From NCBI GenBank assembly GCA_964637235.1, contig CAZWVR010000002.1, forward strand, positions 1-51,481: a DNA stretch of 51,481 nt. Direction: 5' to 3'. This document shows, piece after piece, positions 1 through 7,864 of the stretch. The translations under genes and the position numbers were made by a program. Numbering within the stretch: the first letter of the stretch is position 1; every line of letters starts with the position of its first letter. The stretch comes from CAZWVR01 sp964637235. GTDB lineage: Bacteria > Bacteroidota > Bacteroidia > Bacteroidales > S143-33. The notes below the pieces were generated by a model, which was given only the letters and a program-made list of their open reading frames with translations, was not told where the DNA came from and searched no databases.

Positions 1-1046
1 TTGTCGGCTATAATACTGGTCTCTATATGCAAGAAGGCTCTGGCAATGTTGCTATTGGTTATGCAGCATTATATAATTATGGCGGCGCAGGTAGTGGACC
101 TACAGCTGGTGGTAATTATAATACTGCAATAGGCAAGTATGCTATGTTTAATCCCACACAAGGTGACGGTAATGTTGCAGTAGGATATGGTGCAGGTTCT
201 TTACCTAATAAAGGTTCTGAAAATGTTTTTATAGGTTATTGGACTGATATAGATAATAATAATAATGTAAATTATGCAGTGGCAATAGGTGCAAGAGCAG
301 AGGTGGATGGAAATTATGCTACTGCAATAGGCTGGAGAGCTTATGCTAAACAAGAAAACTCTTTAATTTTAGGACAAACAACTAATGATGGCAATCCAAA
401 CAATGCAACAGCAAATACTAATGTGGGTATAAATACTATTTATCCAGATTTAGGTTCTGATTTAACTCTCGGTCCTATGGATAATAATTATGAAGGTGCC
501 CAAATTTATTGGAAATCATCATCCAGCTCATATGCAAGTTGGATTTCTGATGTATATCAAAATCAATTTAGATTCTTCGGGGGTAGTGATAATGTTATGA
601 CATTTAAATTATTTAATATCGGTAGTTCTGTTGTTGATTTAGAAATTGACGGACAAGCATATAAACCTGGTGGAGGACCTTGGGCTGCTTCTTCTGATAT
701 CCGCTCAAAAGAAGATATTCATGATTATACGAGAGGTTTAGAAACTTTGATGAAATTACATCCTGTTTCATATAAATATAAACCAGAATTTGGCTGGGGA
801 TCAAAAACTTATGTAGGACTAATTGCTCAGGAAGTTGAAAAAGTCGTTCCTTCTATGGTTGTAGATATGGGTGAAGTAAATGGTATTCCTGACTTTAAAG
901 GCGTAGATCCTAATGAGCTTACCTATATGCTTATAAATGCTGTGAAAGAATTAAAACAACAAAATGATAAACAACAGCAGAAAATACAACAATTAGAAAA
1001 TCAAATTGCACAAATGCAAAAGCAAATAGATAATTTGCAAAAATAA
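1..1046 (+). CDS. Peptidase S74 (intramolecular chaperone) surface protein, 5' partial
   Basis: The reading frame is open from base 3, so the N-terminus lies outside the window. The visible N-terminal half is built of short repeats of the type GNVAIGYAA / NTAIGKYAM / NYATAIGWRA, like head repeats of trimeric adhesins and tail fibres. From about base 680 a peptidase S74 domain follows, with the SSDIRSKEDI motif holding the Ser-Asp self-cleavage site, then GLIAQEVEKVVP. The last 40 residues are a glutamine-rich coiled coil. In the family this C-terminal domain helps a trimeric fibre fold and then cuts itself off. No T9SS tail is present here. It lies 12 bp ahead of two T9SS propeller genes, suggesting one surface locus. 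The exact role is unknown. Confidence 0.85.
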   Translation, partial: VGYNTGLYMQEGSGNVAIGYAALYNYGGAGSGPTAGGNYNTAIGKYAMFNPTQGDGNVAVGYGAGSLPNKGSENVFIGYWTDIDNNNNVNYAVAIGARAEVDGNYATAIGWRAYAKQENSLILGQTTNDGNPNNATANTNVGINTIYPDLGSDLTLGPMDNNYEGAQIYWKSSSSSYASWISDVYQNQFRFFGGSDNVMTFKLFNIGSSVVDLEIDGQAYKPGGGPWAASSDIRSKEDIHDYTRGLETLMKLHPVSYKYKPEFGWGSKTYVGLIAQEVEKVVPSMVVDMGEVNGIPDFKGVDPNELTYMLINAVKELKQQNDKQQQKIQQLENQIAQMQKQIDNLQK

Positions 1047-1058
1047 AAATATATAGCT

Positions 1059-2519
1059 ATGAAAAAGTTTTATTTTTTACTTTCGTTAATTTTAGTGTAT
1101 TTTACAATAAATGCACAAACTTGGACTCAAGTAGGACAGACCATATATGGACAAAATGAAGAGGACTATATTGGTCTGGAAAATGAAGTTGCTATAAATA
1201 CAGATGGCTCAATAATAGCCGTTGCCTCAGATAAACATAATAATTATACTGGTCAAGTGAGAGTGTTTCAGTATGATGGTACAACATGGACTCAGCTTGG
1301 TTCTGATATAGACGGAGAAGCCTCCTCAGATAATTTTGGAACGTGTATAGCATTGAGTGCCGACGGGCATATTCTTGCTGTTGGTGCTCCTAATAACGGA
1401 GGTAATGGCACACATTCAGGAGAAGTGAAAATTTATCAGTATAATGAAAGTACATCTGAATGGGAGCTATTAGGTAGCCCTATATATGGAGAAGGTGAGG
1501 AAAATTATTGTGGATTACATATTAGTCTCAGTAATGATGGCTATACAGTTGCTGTAAGTTCTCCATATAATGACGTGGCAGGAGAGAATGCAGGTGAAGT
1601 CCGTGTATTCCATTATGATGGCAACGCTTGGCAACAGGTAGGAAATACTATATACGGAGAAAATGCAGGAGAAAAAATAGGAAATTTATCACTAAATGGA
1701 GACGGAACTATTCTTGCAATAGGCTCTAATTTTAATTCGGATTACTCGGGATTTGTAAGAGTATATAAATTAGTTAACGATACGTGGACTATGCAAGGTA
1801 GTGAAATAACAGGTGAAGCTGCGCAAGATTATTCCTCCATTATAGCATTAAGTGATGACGGACTTACCTTAGCTATTGGAGCTTATGGCAATGACAATAA
1901 CGGCGATGCCGCAGGTTGTGTCCGTGTGTTCTATTTTGACGGAGCAACTTGGACACAAATAGGTCAAGATATAAACGGCGACGCCGAAGGTGATTGGTTC
2001 GGTGGAGCAGTGGATATTTCAGATGACGGTTCAAGAGTGGCTGTTGGCGCTTTTAGAAACAATACTGGTGGAGAGTGGGCTGGTCAGGCTAAGGTTTTTC
2101 AACTTATTGACGATGATTGGCAACAAATAGGTGAACCTATCACTGGAAGTAATGATAATGACGGACTTGGTCAATCTATTGCCATAAGTGGAAATGGGCA
2201 ACGGATAATCGTAGGTATCCCTCGTAGTGATGGTAATGGAAATAATTCTGGTGCTGCGCAAGTTTATGAATCTCCGATAACACAAACTCAAAGTACTGTT
2301 CAGAATACAATTAGAGTATTTCCTAATCCTGCAAAAAATATAATCACTATCTCTGGTATAAAGGATAATGCAACTGTTGAATTAACTGATTTAACAGGTA
2401 AAAAAATTGCAGAATATAAGACAAATACTTTTGACATAAGTGATTATCCATCAGGGGTTTATATGTTGAAAATTTATACGACAAGTAAAATTTTAGTAAA
2501 GAAATTGATTAAAAAGTAG
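1059..2519 (+). CDS. Secreted seven-repeat FG-GAP-like propeller with T9SS tail
   Basis: The 486-residue protein begins with a signal peptide (MKKFYFLLSL...NAQ). It then has seven repeats of about 55 residues, each with a blade pattern such as FGTCIALSADGHILAVGAP followed by VRVFQYDG-TWTQLG, as in integrin-like FG-GAP propellers. The last 75 residues form a type A T9SS sorting domain, starting FPNPAKN and ending in LVKKLIKK. It should be exported through the T9SS and anchored on the cell surface or released. The ligand is unknown. The gene sits 12 bp after the S74 protein and 7 bp before a similar propeller, so co-transcription is likely. Confidence 0.85.
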   Translation: MKKFYFLLSLILVYFTINAQTWTQVGQTIYGQNEEDYIGLENEVAINTDGSIIAVASDKHNNYTGQVRVFQYDGTTWTQLGSDIDGEASSDNFGTCIALSADGHILAVGAPNNGGNGTHSGEVKIYQYNESTSEWELLGSPIYGEGEENYCGLHISLSNDGYTVAVSSPYNDVAGENAGEVRVFHYDGNAWQQVGNTIYGENAGEKIGNLSLNGDGTILAIGSNFNSDYSGFVRVYKLVNDTWTMQGSEITGEAAQDYSSIIALSDDGLTLAIGAYGNDNNGDAAGCVRVFYFDGATWTQIGQDINGDAEGDWFGGAVDISDDGSRVAVGAFRNNTGGEWAGQAKVFQLIDDDWQQIGEPITGSNDNDGLGQSIAISGNGQRIIVGIPRSDGNGNNSGAAQVYESPITQTQSTVQNTIRVFPNPAKNIITISGIKDNATVELTDLTGKKIAEYKTNTFDISDYPSGVYMLKIYTTSKILVKKLIKK

Positions 2520-2526
2520 AACAATT

Positions 2527-4248
2527 ATGCAAAAATATTTTATAGCGTTATTTTGGTTAATAGTATCATCACCAATTTTTGCACAGAGTATTACAGAAGA
2601 CCAGCAAGTTTATCCCCAAACACTTTCAGAAGATGATAGATACGGATTAGCTTTGGGTATAACAGGAGATTATGCAATAATTGGGGCGCCGGGAGATGAC
2701 CAATATGGCAGTAATTCCGGCGCTGCCTATGTATTTACTTATAATTCAGGCACGTGGTCGCAAGTGGATAAACTAATATCTTCCGATATACAAGCAGGAG
2801 ATTATTTTGGTTATACTATTTCGGCTAATGGTGATTATCTCCTTATAGGAACTCCAATAACAAACTCGTATGCAGGAGCTGTATATGTGTTTAAAAATAC
2901 TAATGGCACATGGTTGCAAGTACAAAAATTAACTGTTTCCGATGGCTTTTCCTCTCAACTTTTCGCTCATTCAATTGATCTTTATGGAGATTATGCAATA
3001 GTAGGAGCACCAGGCGATAGTACCAATGGTGAAAATTCAGGAGCTGCCTACATTTTTAAAAATATAAATGGCACATGGACGCAAATAGAAAAATTAGTCC
3101 CAGATAATGGGCATGAAAATGATTTGTTTGGTTATTCCGTAGCAATAACTGATAATTATGCCGCAGTAGGTGCTATTGGTCATGGCGATAGCATTAGATA
3201 TGGAGCTGTATATATCTACCAAAACAATAATGATACTTGGAATTTACAGCGTATAGTCATATCAAATGACCCGCAAGAAGGCGAAAATTTTGGATATTCT
3301 GTTGATATTGACGGAAATAGAATTGTTGTTGGTGCACCTTATAAAAATTACAATGGTTTTAGTTGGAACGGCGCTGCATATTTATTTGATAATTCTTCTG
3401 GTAATTGGCAACAGTTTTTAAAACTTTTGCCTATTGATAGTGGAGTAATGAAGTATTTTGGTAAAGTAGTAAATATTAAAGACAGTTTAATTGCAATAGC
3501 AGCTCCGGGAGAGATAAGTTTTACCCCTCATGTACCCGGTAGTGCTTATATTTATAATTTGAATACACAAAATATGGCAAAATTTGTCTCTTCGGATAAT
3601 ACCGCAGAAGATAGATTTGGTAGTTCTTTATGTATTACGGATCAATATTTTTTTGTAGGTGCTGAAACAAGCGACGCCTATGGTACTGATGCAGGAAATG
3701 CCTATTATTTTTGTGCGGTAGCGCCAGTTATTACTCAACAACCTCAGCCGGAAATTACTGTTAATGAGGGAGATGATGTCTTTATTTCTATATCTGCACA
3801 AAATTCTCTTTTACAATATCAATGGCTAAAAGATGGGCAACAACTTTATGATGGTGGAGCTATTAGTGGAGTAAATACAAATACACTATCTATTCATAGT
3901 GTTTCTTATGAGGATGCAGGAGTATATACTTGTCGTGTTTCAAATCTTTTTGGAGAAGTTCTTAGCGATGAGGCTAATTTGATAGTGAATAATGGTACAT
4001 TGGATAGAGATATTTCAAAAGATGATATTAAAATTTTTCCAAATCCAACAAAAGACAAGATTTATATTTCAGGAGAAGATATTGTAAACGTGAAATTATT
4101 TGATATAATGGGACGCGAGATTAAACAGGTAAGTTCTAATTCAGAAAAGATATTAACTATTGATATGAAAGGCAATGCGGTAGGTATTTATTTTCTTATG
4201 ATAGAAACTACGGACGGACTGAAAGTTGAAAAAGTTATAAAAAAATAA
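2527..4248 (+). CDS. Secreted FG-GAP-like propeller with Ig domain and T9SS tail
   Basis: The 573-residue protein has a signal peptide ending PIFAQ. Seven repeats follow, each with a pattern such as DYAIIGAPGDD...GAAYVF...WSQVDKL. An immunoglobulin-like domain covers about residues 399-487, with a W in QYQWLKDG and the DAGVYTC motif around the second cysteine position. A T9SS sorting domain closes the protein (FPNPTKD to VEKVIKK). It resembles the preceding gene in the propeller part but adds the Ig module. Function is probably surface binding or adhesion; no catalytic motif is visible. It ends the + strand surface locus and is followed by a terminator shared with clpB. Confidence 0.85.
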   Translation: MQKYFIALFWLIVSSPIFAQSITEDQQVYPQTLSEDDRYGLALGITGDYAIIGAPGDDQYGSNSGAAYVFTYNSGTWSQVDKLISSDIQAGDYFGYTISANGDYLLIGTPITNSYAGAVYVFKNTNGTWLQVQKLTVSDGFSSQLFAHSIDLYGDYAIVGAPGDSTNGENSGAAYIFKNINGTWTQIEKLVPDNGHENDLFGYSVAITDNYAAVGAIGHGDSIRYGAVYIYQNNNDTWNLQRIVISNDPQEGENFGYSVDIDGNRIVVGAPYKNYNGFSWNGAAYLFDNSSGNWQQFLKLLPIDSGVMKYFGKVVNIKDSLIAIAAPGEISFTPHVPGSAYIYNLNTQNMAKFVSSDNTAEDRFGSSLCITDQYFFVGAETSDAYGTDAGNAYYFCAVAPVITQQPQPEITVNEGDDVFISISAQNSLLQYQWLKDGQQLYDGGAISGVNTNTLSIHSVSYEDAGVYTCRVSNLFGEVLSDEANLIVNNGTLDRDISKDDIKIFPNPTKDKIYISGEDIVNVKLFDIMGREIKQVSSNSEKILTIDMKGNAVGIYFLMIETTDGLKVEKVIKK

Positions 4249-4255
4249 ATAATTC

Positions 4256-4272
4256 GTGGCTGTCTAAAAAGT
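4256..4272 (+). repeat. Copy of a 17-bp motif also found at 23864-23880
   Basis: The 17 bases ending in ctgtctaaaaagt match the reverse complement of 23864-23880 at 16 of 17 positions. It lies just after the stop codon of the second propeller gene. It may be one end of a small dispersed element or a remnant of an insertion sequence end; no second end was found nearby. Confidence 0.5.
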
Positions 4273-4337
4273 TAAGGATATTGTAAATTTTTATGACATT
4301 TATAGAAAATTTTTTTGTTGTAAATAGAAAAAGATAA

Positions 4338-4367
4338 AAAGGAGGCGCCTAAAAAGGCGCCTCCTTT
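4338..4367 (-). terminator. Rho-independent terminator of clpB
   Basis: A perfect 9-bp GC-rich stem (ggaggcgcc/ggcgcctcc), extended by three A-T pairs, closes a 6-base loop. Read on the minus strand it is followed by a T-rich run, so it fits the end of clpB, whose stop lies only 9 bp away. It may also stop the + strand propeller transcripts, though the T run on that side is short. Confidence 0.85.
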
Positions 4368-4375
4368 GCTGAAAA

Positions 4376-6964
4376 TTAGTTTTTTATAACTATATCGTTG
4401 TTTTCTATATCTACGATAATAGTTTTTTCTTTTGAAACTTTTCCAGCGATTATTGCTTTTGCTAATTCGTTTACTATTTCTCTTTGTATTAGTCTTTTTA
4501 TAGGTCTTGCACCATAGTGTGGGTCATATCCATTTTCAGCGAGCCATTCCTTAGCAGCTTCTGTTATAGTAATTTGTAATCCTTGTTCTTTAAGTTTTTC
4601 TTTTATTTTATTGAATTGGAGCATTACGATTTGTTTTACTTCTTCTTTTGTCAGCGGTTTGAACATAATAATTTCGTCAATTCTATTGAGGAATTCTGGT
4701 GGTAAAGAAGCTTTTAGAAGGTCAAATACTTCTTGTTCTGTTTTTTTCAGTATTTCCTCACGGTTTTCATCAGTGAGCATATCAAGTTTGCTCTGAATGA
4801 TATGAGCGCCTATGTTTGAGGTCATTATTATTATAGTATTTCTGAAATCAACAGTTCTACCTTTATTATCAGTAAGTCTTCCGTCATCGAGTACTTGGAG
4901 GAGGATATTGAATACGTCTTTATGAGCTTTTTCGATTTCGTCGAGTAATACGACTGAGTAGGGTTTTCTACGAATAGCTTCTGTAAGCTGCCCGCCTTCT
5001 TCGTATCCTACATATCCAGGAGGAGCACCGATTAAACGAGATACGGAGTGTCTTTCTTGATATTCAGACATATCAATTCTGACCATATTTCTTTCGTCGT
5101 CGAATAGGAATTCGGCGAGGGCTTTTGCCAGTTCAGTTTTACCGACACCTGTTGAACCTAAGAAAATGAATGAGCCAAGAGGTCTATTTTCGTCTTGCAA
5201 TCCGGCTCTACTACGTCTTACAGCATCGGCAACGGCTTGTATTGCTTGATCTTGACCGACTACTCTTTTATGGAGTTCTTCTTCAAGGTGTAATAGTTTT
5301 TCGCGTTCGCTTTTTAGCATTTTGCTTACAGGTATTCCAGTCCATCTTGAGACTACTTGTGCGATGTCTTCATAGCCTATTTCTTCTCTAATCAGAGGGG
5401 TATCTCCTTGTACTTCTTGAAGTTTTTTTTGTAGTTTTTCTATTTCTTGTTTTGCTTGTTGAATTTTTCCGTATCTAAGTTCTGCAACTAAGTTGAAGTT
5501 TCCTTCTCTTTCAGCTTTTTCAGCTTGGAATTTGTAATCTTCAATAGCTTGTTTTAGATGTTGAATTTTTTCAATAATTTCTTTTTCTTGTTTCCATTTA
5601 GCTTCAAGTTGTCTTATTTTTTCTTCTAGATTAGCTATTTTTTGTTCAATTTCTTTGAGACGGGATTTATCTTTTTCCATTTTTACGGCAGCACGTTCTA
5701 TTTCAAGTTGTTTTTTCTCGCTATATAATTTATCAAGGGGTTCAGGTACAGAGTTCATTTCTAAACGTAGTTTAGCTGCTGCTTCATCGATGAGGTCAAT
5801 AGCTTTATCTGGGAGAAATCTATCTGTAATATATCTTATTGATAGTTCTACTGCTGCGATTATAGCATCGTCGGTAATTCTAACTTTATGGTGGTTTTCA
5901 TATCTTTCTTTAAGTCCGCGCAAAATAGCGATAGCGCTCATTTTATCGGGTTCGTCCACCATAACTTTTTGGAAACGTCTTTCAAGGGCTTTATCTTTTT
6001 CAAAGTATTTTTGATATTCGTTAAGTGTAGTTGCTCCTATTGCACGTAGTTCACCTCTTGCGAGGGCTGGTTTTAAGATATTAGCGGCGTCCATTGCGCC
6101 GTCTGTTTTTCCCGCTCCTACTAAAGTATGTATTTCGTCTATGAATAGAATAATTTCTCCGTCAGAGTTAACTACTTCTTTTACTACTGATTTAAGTCTT
6201 TCTTCAAATTCGCCGCGAAATTTAGCTCCTGCCATCAGAGCACCCATATCTAAGGCGAATATACGTTTATTTTTAAGGTTTTCTGGCACTTCTCCTTTGA
6301 CTATTCTTTGTGCTATACCTTCAACTATTGCAGTTTTACCTACTCCGGGGTCTCCTATAAGTACCGGATTATTTTTGGTACGACGTGAGAGAATTTGTAG
6401 TACCCGTCTTATTTCTTCGTCTCTACCAATAACTGGGTCTAATTTTCCTTTTGCAGCCATTTGGTTCAGGTCAATGGCGAATTTGTTCAGGGCTCTATAT
6501 GTTTCTTCTGCGGTTTGGGTTTTTACTTTACTACCGCCTCTTAGGTCTGCGATAGCTTTTTTTAGATTTTTTTCTGTAATTCCTTGATCTTTAAGAAGTT
6601 GAGAAATACTATCATCACTTCTCAGGATACCTATTAGTAAATATTCCAGTGAGACAAACTCGTCTCCGTCGGTTTTTGCAGCATTTATGGCTTCTCGTAA
6701 AGCTTTTTGTGCGGAATTAGATAGGTATTGTTCTCCTCCGCTTACTTTTGGGTATGAAGCTAATTGTCTTTCTAATATCTTTTCAAATGTTTCAAGGTTT
6801 ACTCCTAATTTACTGAATAGGAATTTGATTACATTTTCATCAGTATCTATGATACCTTTTAGTAAATGCCCATTTTCTACGGCTTGATGGCCGTATGCAT
6901 TGGCTATTGTAAAAGCTGCTTGAATAGCTTCTTGTGCTTTTATAGTGAAATTATCCCATTTCAT
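4376..6964 (-). CDS. clpB: ATP-dependent disaggregase ClpB
   Basis: This 862-residue Hsp100 protein unfolds and rescues aggregated proteins in the cytoplasm together with DnaK. Domains in order are the Clp N-terminal repeat domain (1-145), AAA+ module 1 with Walker A GDPGVGKT and Walker B LFIDEIHTL, a long middle coiled coil of about 120 residues (EEKIRQLEAKWKQEKE region), AAA+ module 2 with Walker A GSTGVGKT and the GAPPGYVGYEEGG pore loop, and the C-terminal D2-small domain. The middle domain and length distinguish it from ClpA and ClpC. It is a single-gene unit with its own terminator. The start is fixed by a strong ribosome site. Confidence 0.98.
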   Translation of the reverse strand: MKWDNFTIKAQEAIQAAFTIANAYGHQAVENGHLLKGIIDTDENVIKFLFSKLGVNLETFEKILERQLASYPKVSGGEQYLSNSAQKALREAINAAKTDGDEFVSLEYLLIGILRSDDSISQLLKDQGITEKNLKKAIADLRGGSKVKTQTAEETYRALNKFAIDLNQMAAKGKLDPVIGRDEEIRRVLQILSRRTKNNPVLIGDPGVGKTAIVEGIAQRIVKGEVPENLKNKRIFALDMGALMAGAKFRGEFEERLKSVVKEVVNSDGEIILFIDEIHTLVGAGKTDGAMDAANILKPALARGELRAIGATTLNEYQKYFEKDKALERRFQKVMVDEPDKMSAIAILRGLKERYENHHKVRITDDAIIAAVELSIRYITDRFLPDKAIDLIDEAAAKLRLEMNSVPEPLDKLYSEKKQLEIERAAVKMEKDKSRLKEIEQKIANLEEKIRQLEAKWKQEKEIIEKIQHLKQAIEDYKFQAEKAEREGNFNLVAELRYGKIQQAKQEIEKLQKKLQEVQGDTPLIREEIGYEDIAQVVSRWTGIPVSKMLKSEREKLLHLEEELHKRVVGQDQAIQAVADAVRRSRAGLQDENRPLGSFIFLGSTGVGKTELAKALAEFLFDDERNMVRIDMSEYQERHSVSRLIGAPPGYVGYEEGGQLTEAIRRKPYSVVLLDEIEKAHKDVFNILLQVLDDGRLTDNKGRTVDFRNTIIIMTSNIGAHIIQSKLDMLTDENREEILKKTEQEVFDLLKASLPPEFLNRIDEIIMFKPLTKEEVKQIVMLQFNKIKEKLKEQGLQITITEAAKEWLAENGYDPHYGARPIKRLIQREIVNELAKAIIAGKVSKEKTIIVDIENNDIVIKN

Positions 6965-6971
6965 AATTTTG

Positions 6972-6979
6972 TCCTCCTT
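6972..6979 (-). promoter_or_regulatory. Strong Shine-Dalgarno site of clpB
   Basis: On the minus strand an aaggagga sequence stands 7 bases before the clpB ATG. Nearly all other genes in the window lack such a match, as is usual in Bacteroidota, so this one is unusual and suggests high or regulated translation of the chaperone. Confidence 0.75.
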
Positions 6980-7158
6980 TTTTTGGTTTGTTTATAATTT
7001 ACAAAATCTTTACCGTAATTTTTTTTAAGAATTTTTGACAAAGAAAATTTTTTAAGATAACTTTTTGTCAGTAAATTAGACATTTTGTCTTATACTAAAT
7101 AGCTACATTGGGATGAAATTAGTTTTGCTATTTATTCAATTTTTATTATGTTTCCGAT

Positions 7159-7863
7159 ATGATAAGTGATAAATATTTGAAATATTCATTTTTAAATGCC
7201 TTATTTTTTGTGGTATTTCTGTGGGTTATGTTTTTATTTCAGAATGTGGTATTATCGGATATATCCGGTTATGCTCTTTATCCACGTTCTTTAAGGGGGT
7301 TATGGGGGTTTTTATTTAGTCCGTTATTACATGCGAATGCATATCATTTATTTAATAATTCTACGGCAGCTTTTTTCTTTTTATGGGTATTATTTTATTT
7401 TTTTCCGAGAGATTGGCATAAAGTTTTGCTTTGGTCGTATTTTATACCTAATTTTTTTGTTTGGCTTTTTGCGCGAGCAGGATATCATATAGGTTTCAGT
7501 GGGGTAATTTTTAGTTTAGCTTTTTTTGAATTTTTTATAGGAATTTTTAGTAAGCAGCGTTCTTTATCAGCGATATCGTTGATAATTGTATTTTTATATG
7601 GAGGACTTTTATGGCAAGTATTTCCATACAAAAGTGATATTTCGTGGGAGTCTCATTTATTTGGAGCTTTAAGTGGAATTGTATTAGCCTTATTGTTAAA
7701 GGGGAAGTATTCGAAGCGGGGTAAGGTTTCGGAAGGGAGTGTTTCTTATAGTAGAGGTATTTATGGTTTCAGGGGTATAACACACACAGAGCAGCCGTAT
7801 TATGGAAGTTATGGAGAGAGTAGCACGTATAATTTCAAAATAAAAGTAAAGGTAAAAACTTAG
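7159..7863 (+). CDS. Rhomboid-family intramembrane serine protease
   Basis: The 234-residue protein has about six membrane segments. It carries the rhomboid signature HxNxxHLxNN (H58 to N67), the catalytic serine in GFSG (S114) and the catalytic histidine in SHLFGALSG (H166), so it is probably an active intramembrane protease. The C-terminal 50 residues are polar, basic and rich in Tyr, Gly and Ser. The gene stands alone between clpB (divergent) and the SpoIIE-phosphatase operon (convergent, 1 bp apart). The sequence tatgtttc just upstream is close to, but not exactly, a Bacteroidota -7 element. The substrate is unknown. Confidence 0.9.
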   Translation: MISDKYLKYSFLNALFFVVFLWVMFLFQNVVLSDISGYALYPRSLRGLWGFLFSPLLHANAYHLFNNSTAAFFFLWVLFYFFPRDWHKVLLWSYFIPNFFVWLFARAGYHIGFSGVIFSLAFFEFFIGIFSKQRSLSAISLIIVFLYGGLLWQVFPYKSDISWESHLFGALSGIVLALLLKGKYSKRGKVSEGSVSYSRGIYGFRGITHTEQPYYGSYGESSTYNFKIKVKVKT

Positions 7864-7864
7864 T

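Noticed and set aside
4611..6887. Several + strand open frames opposite clpB
   Set aside because: They are antisense to a complete, conserved gene and have no start signals or family features.
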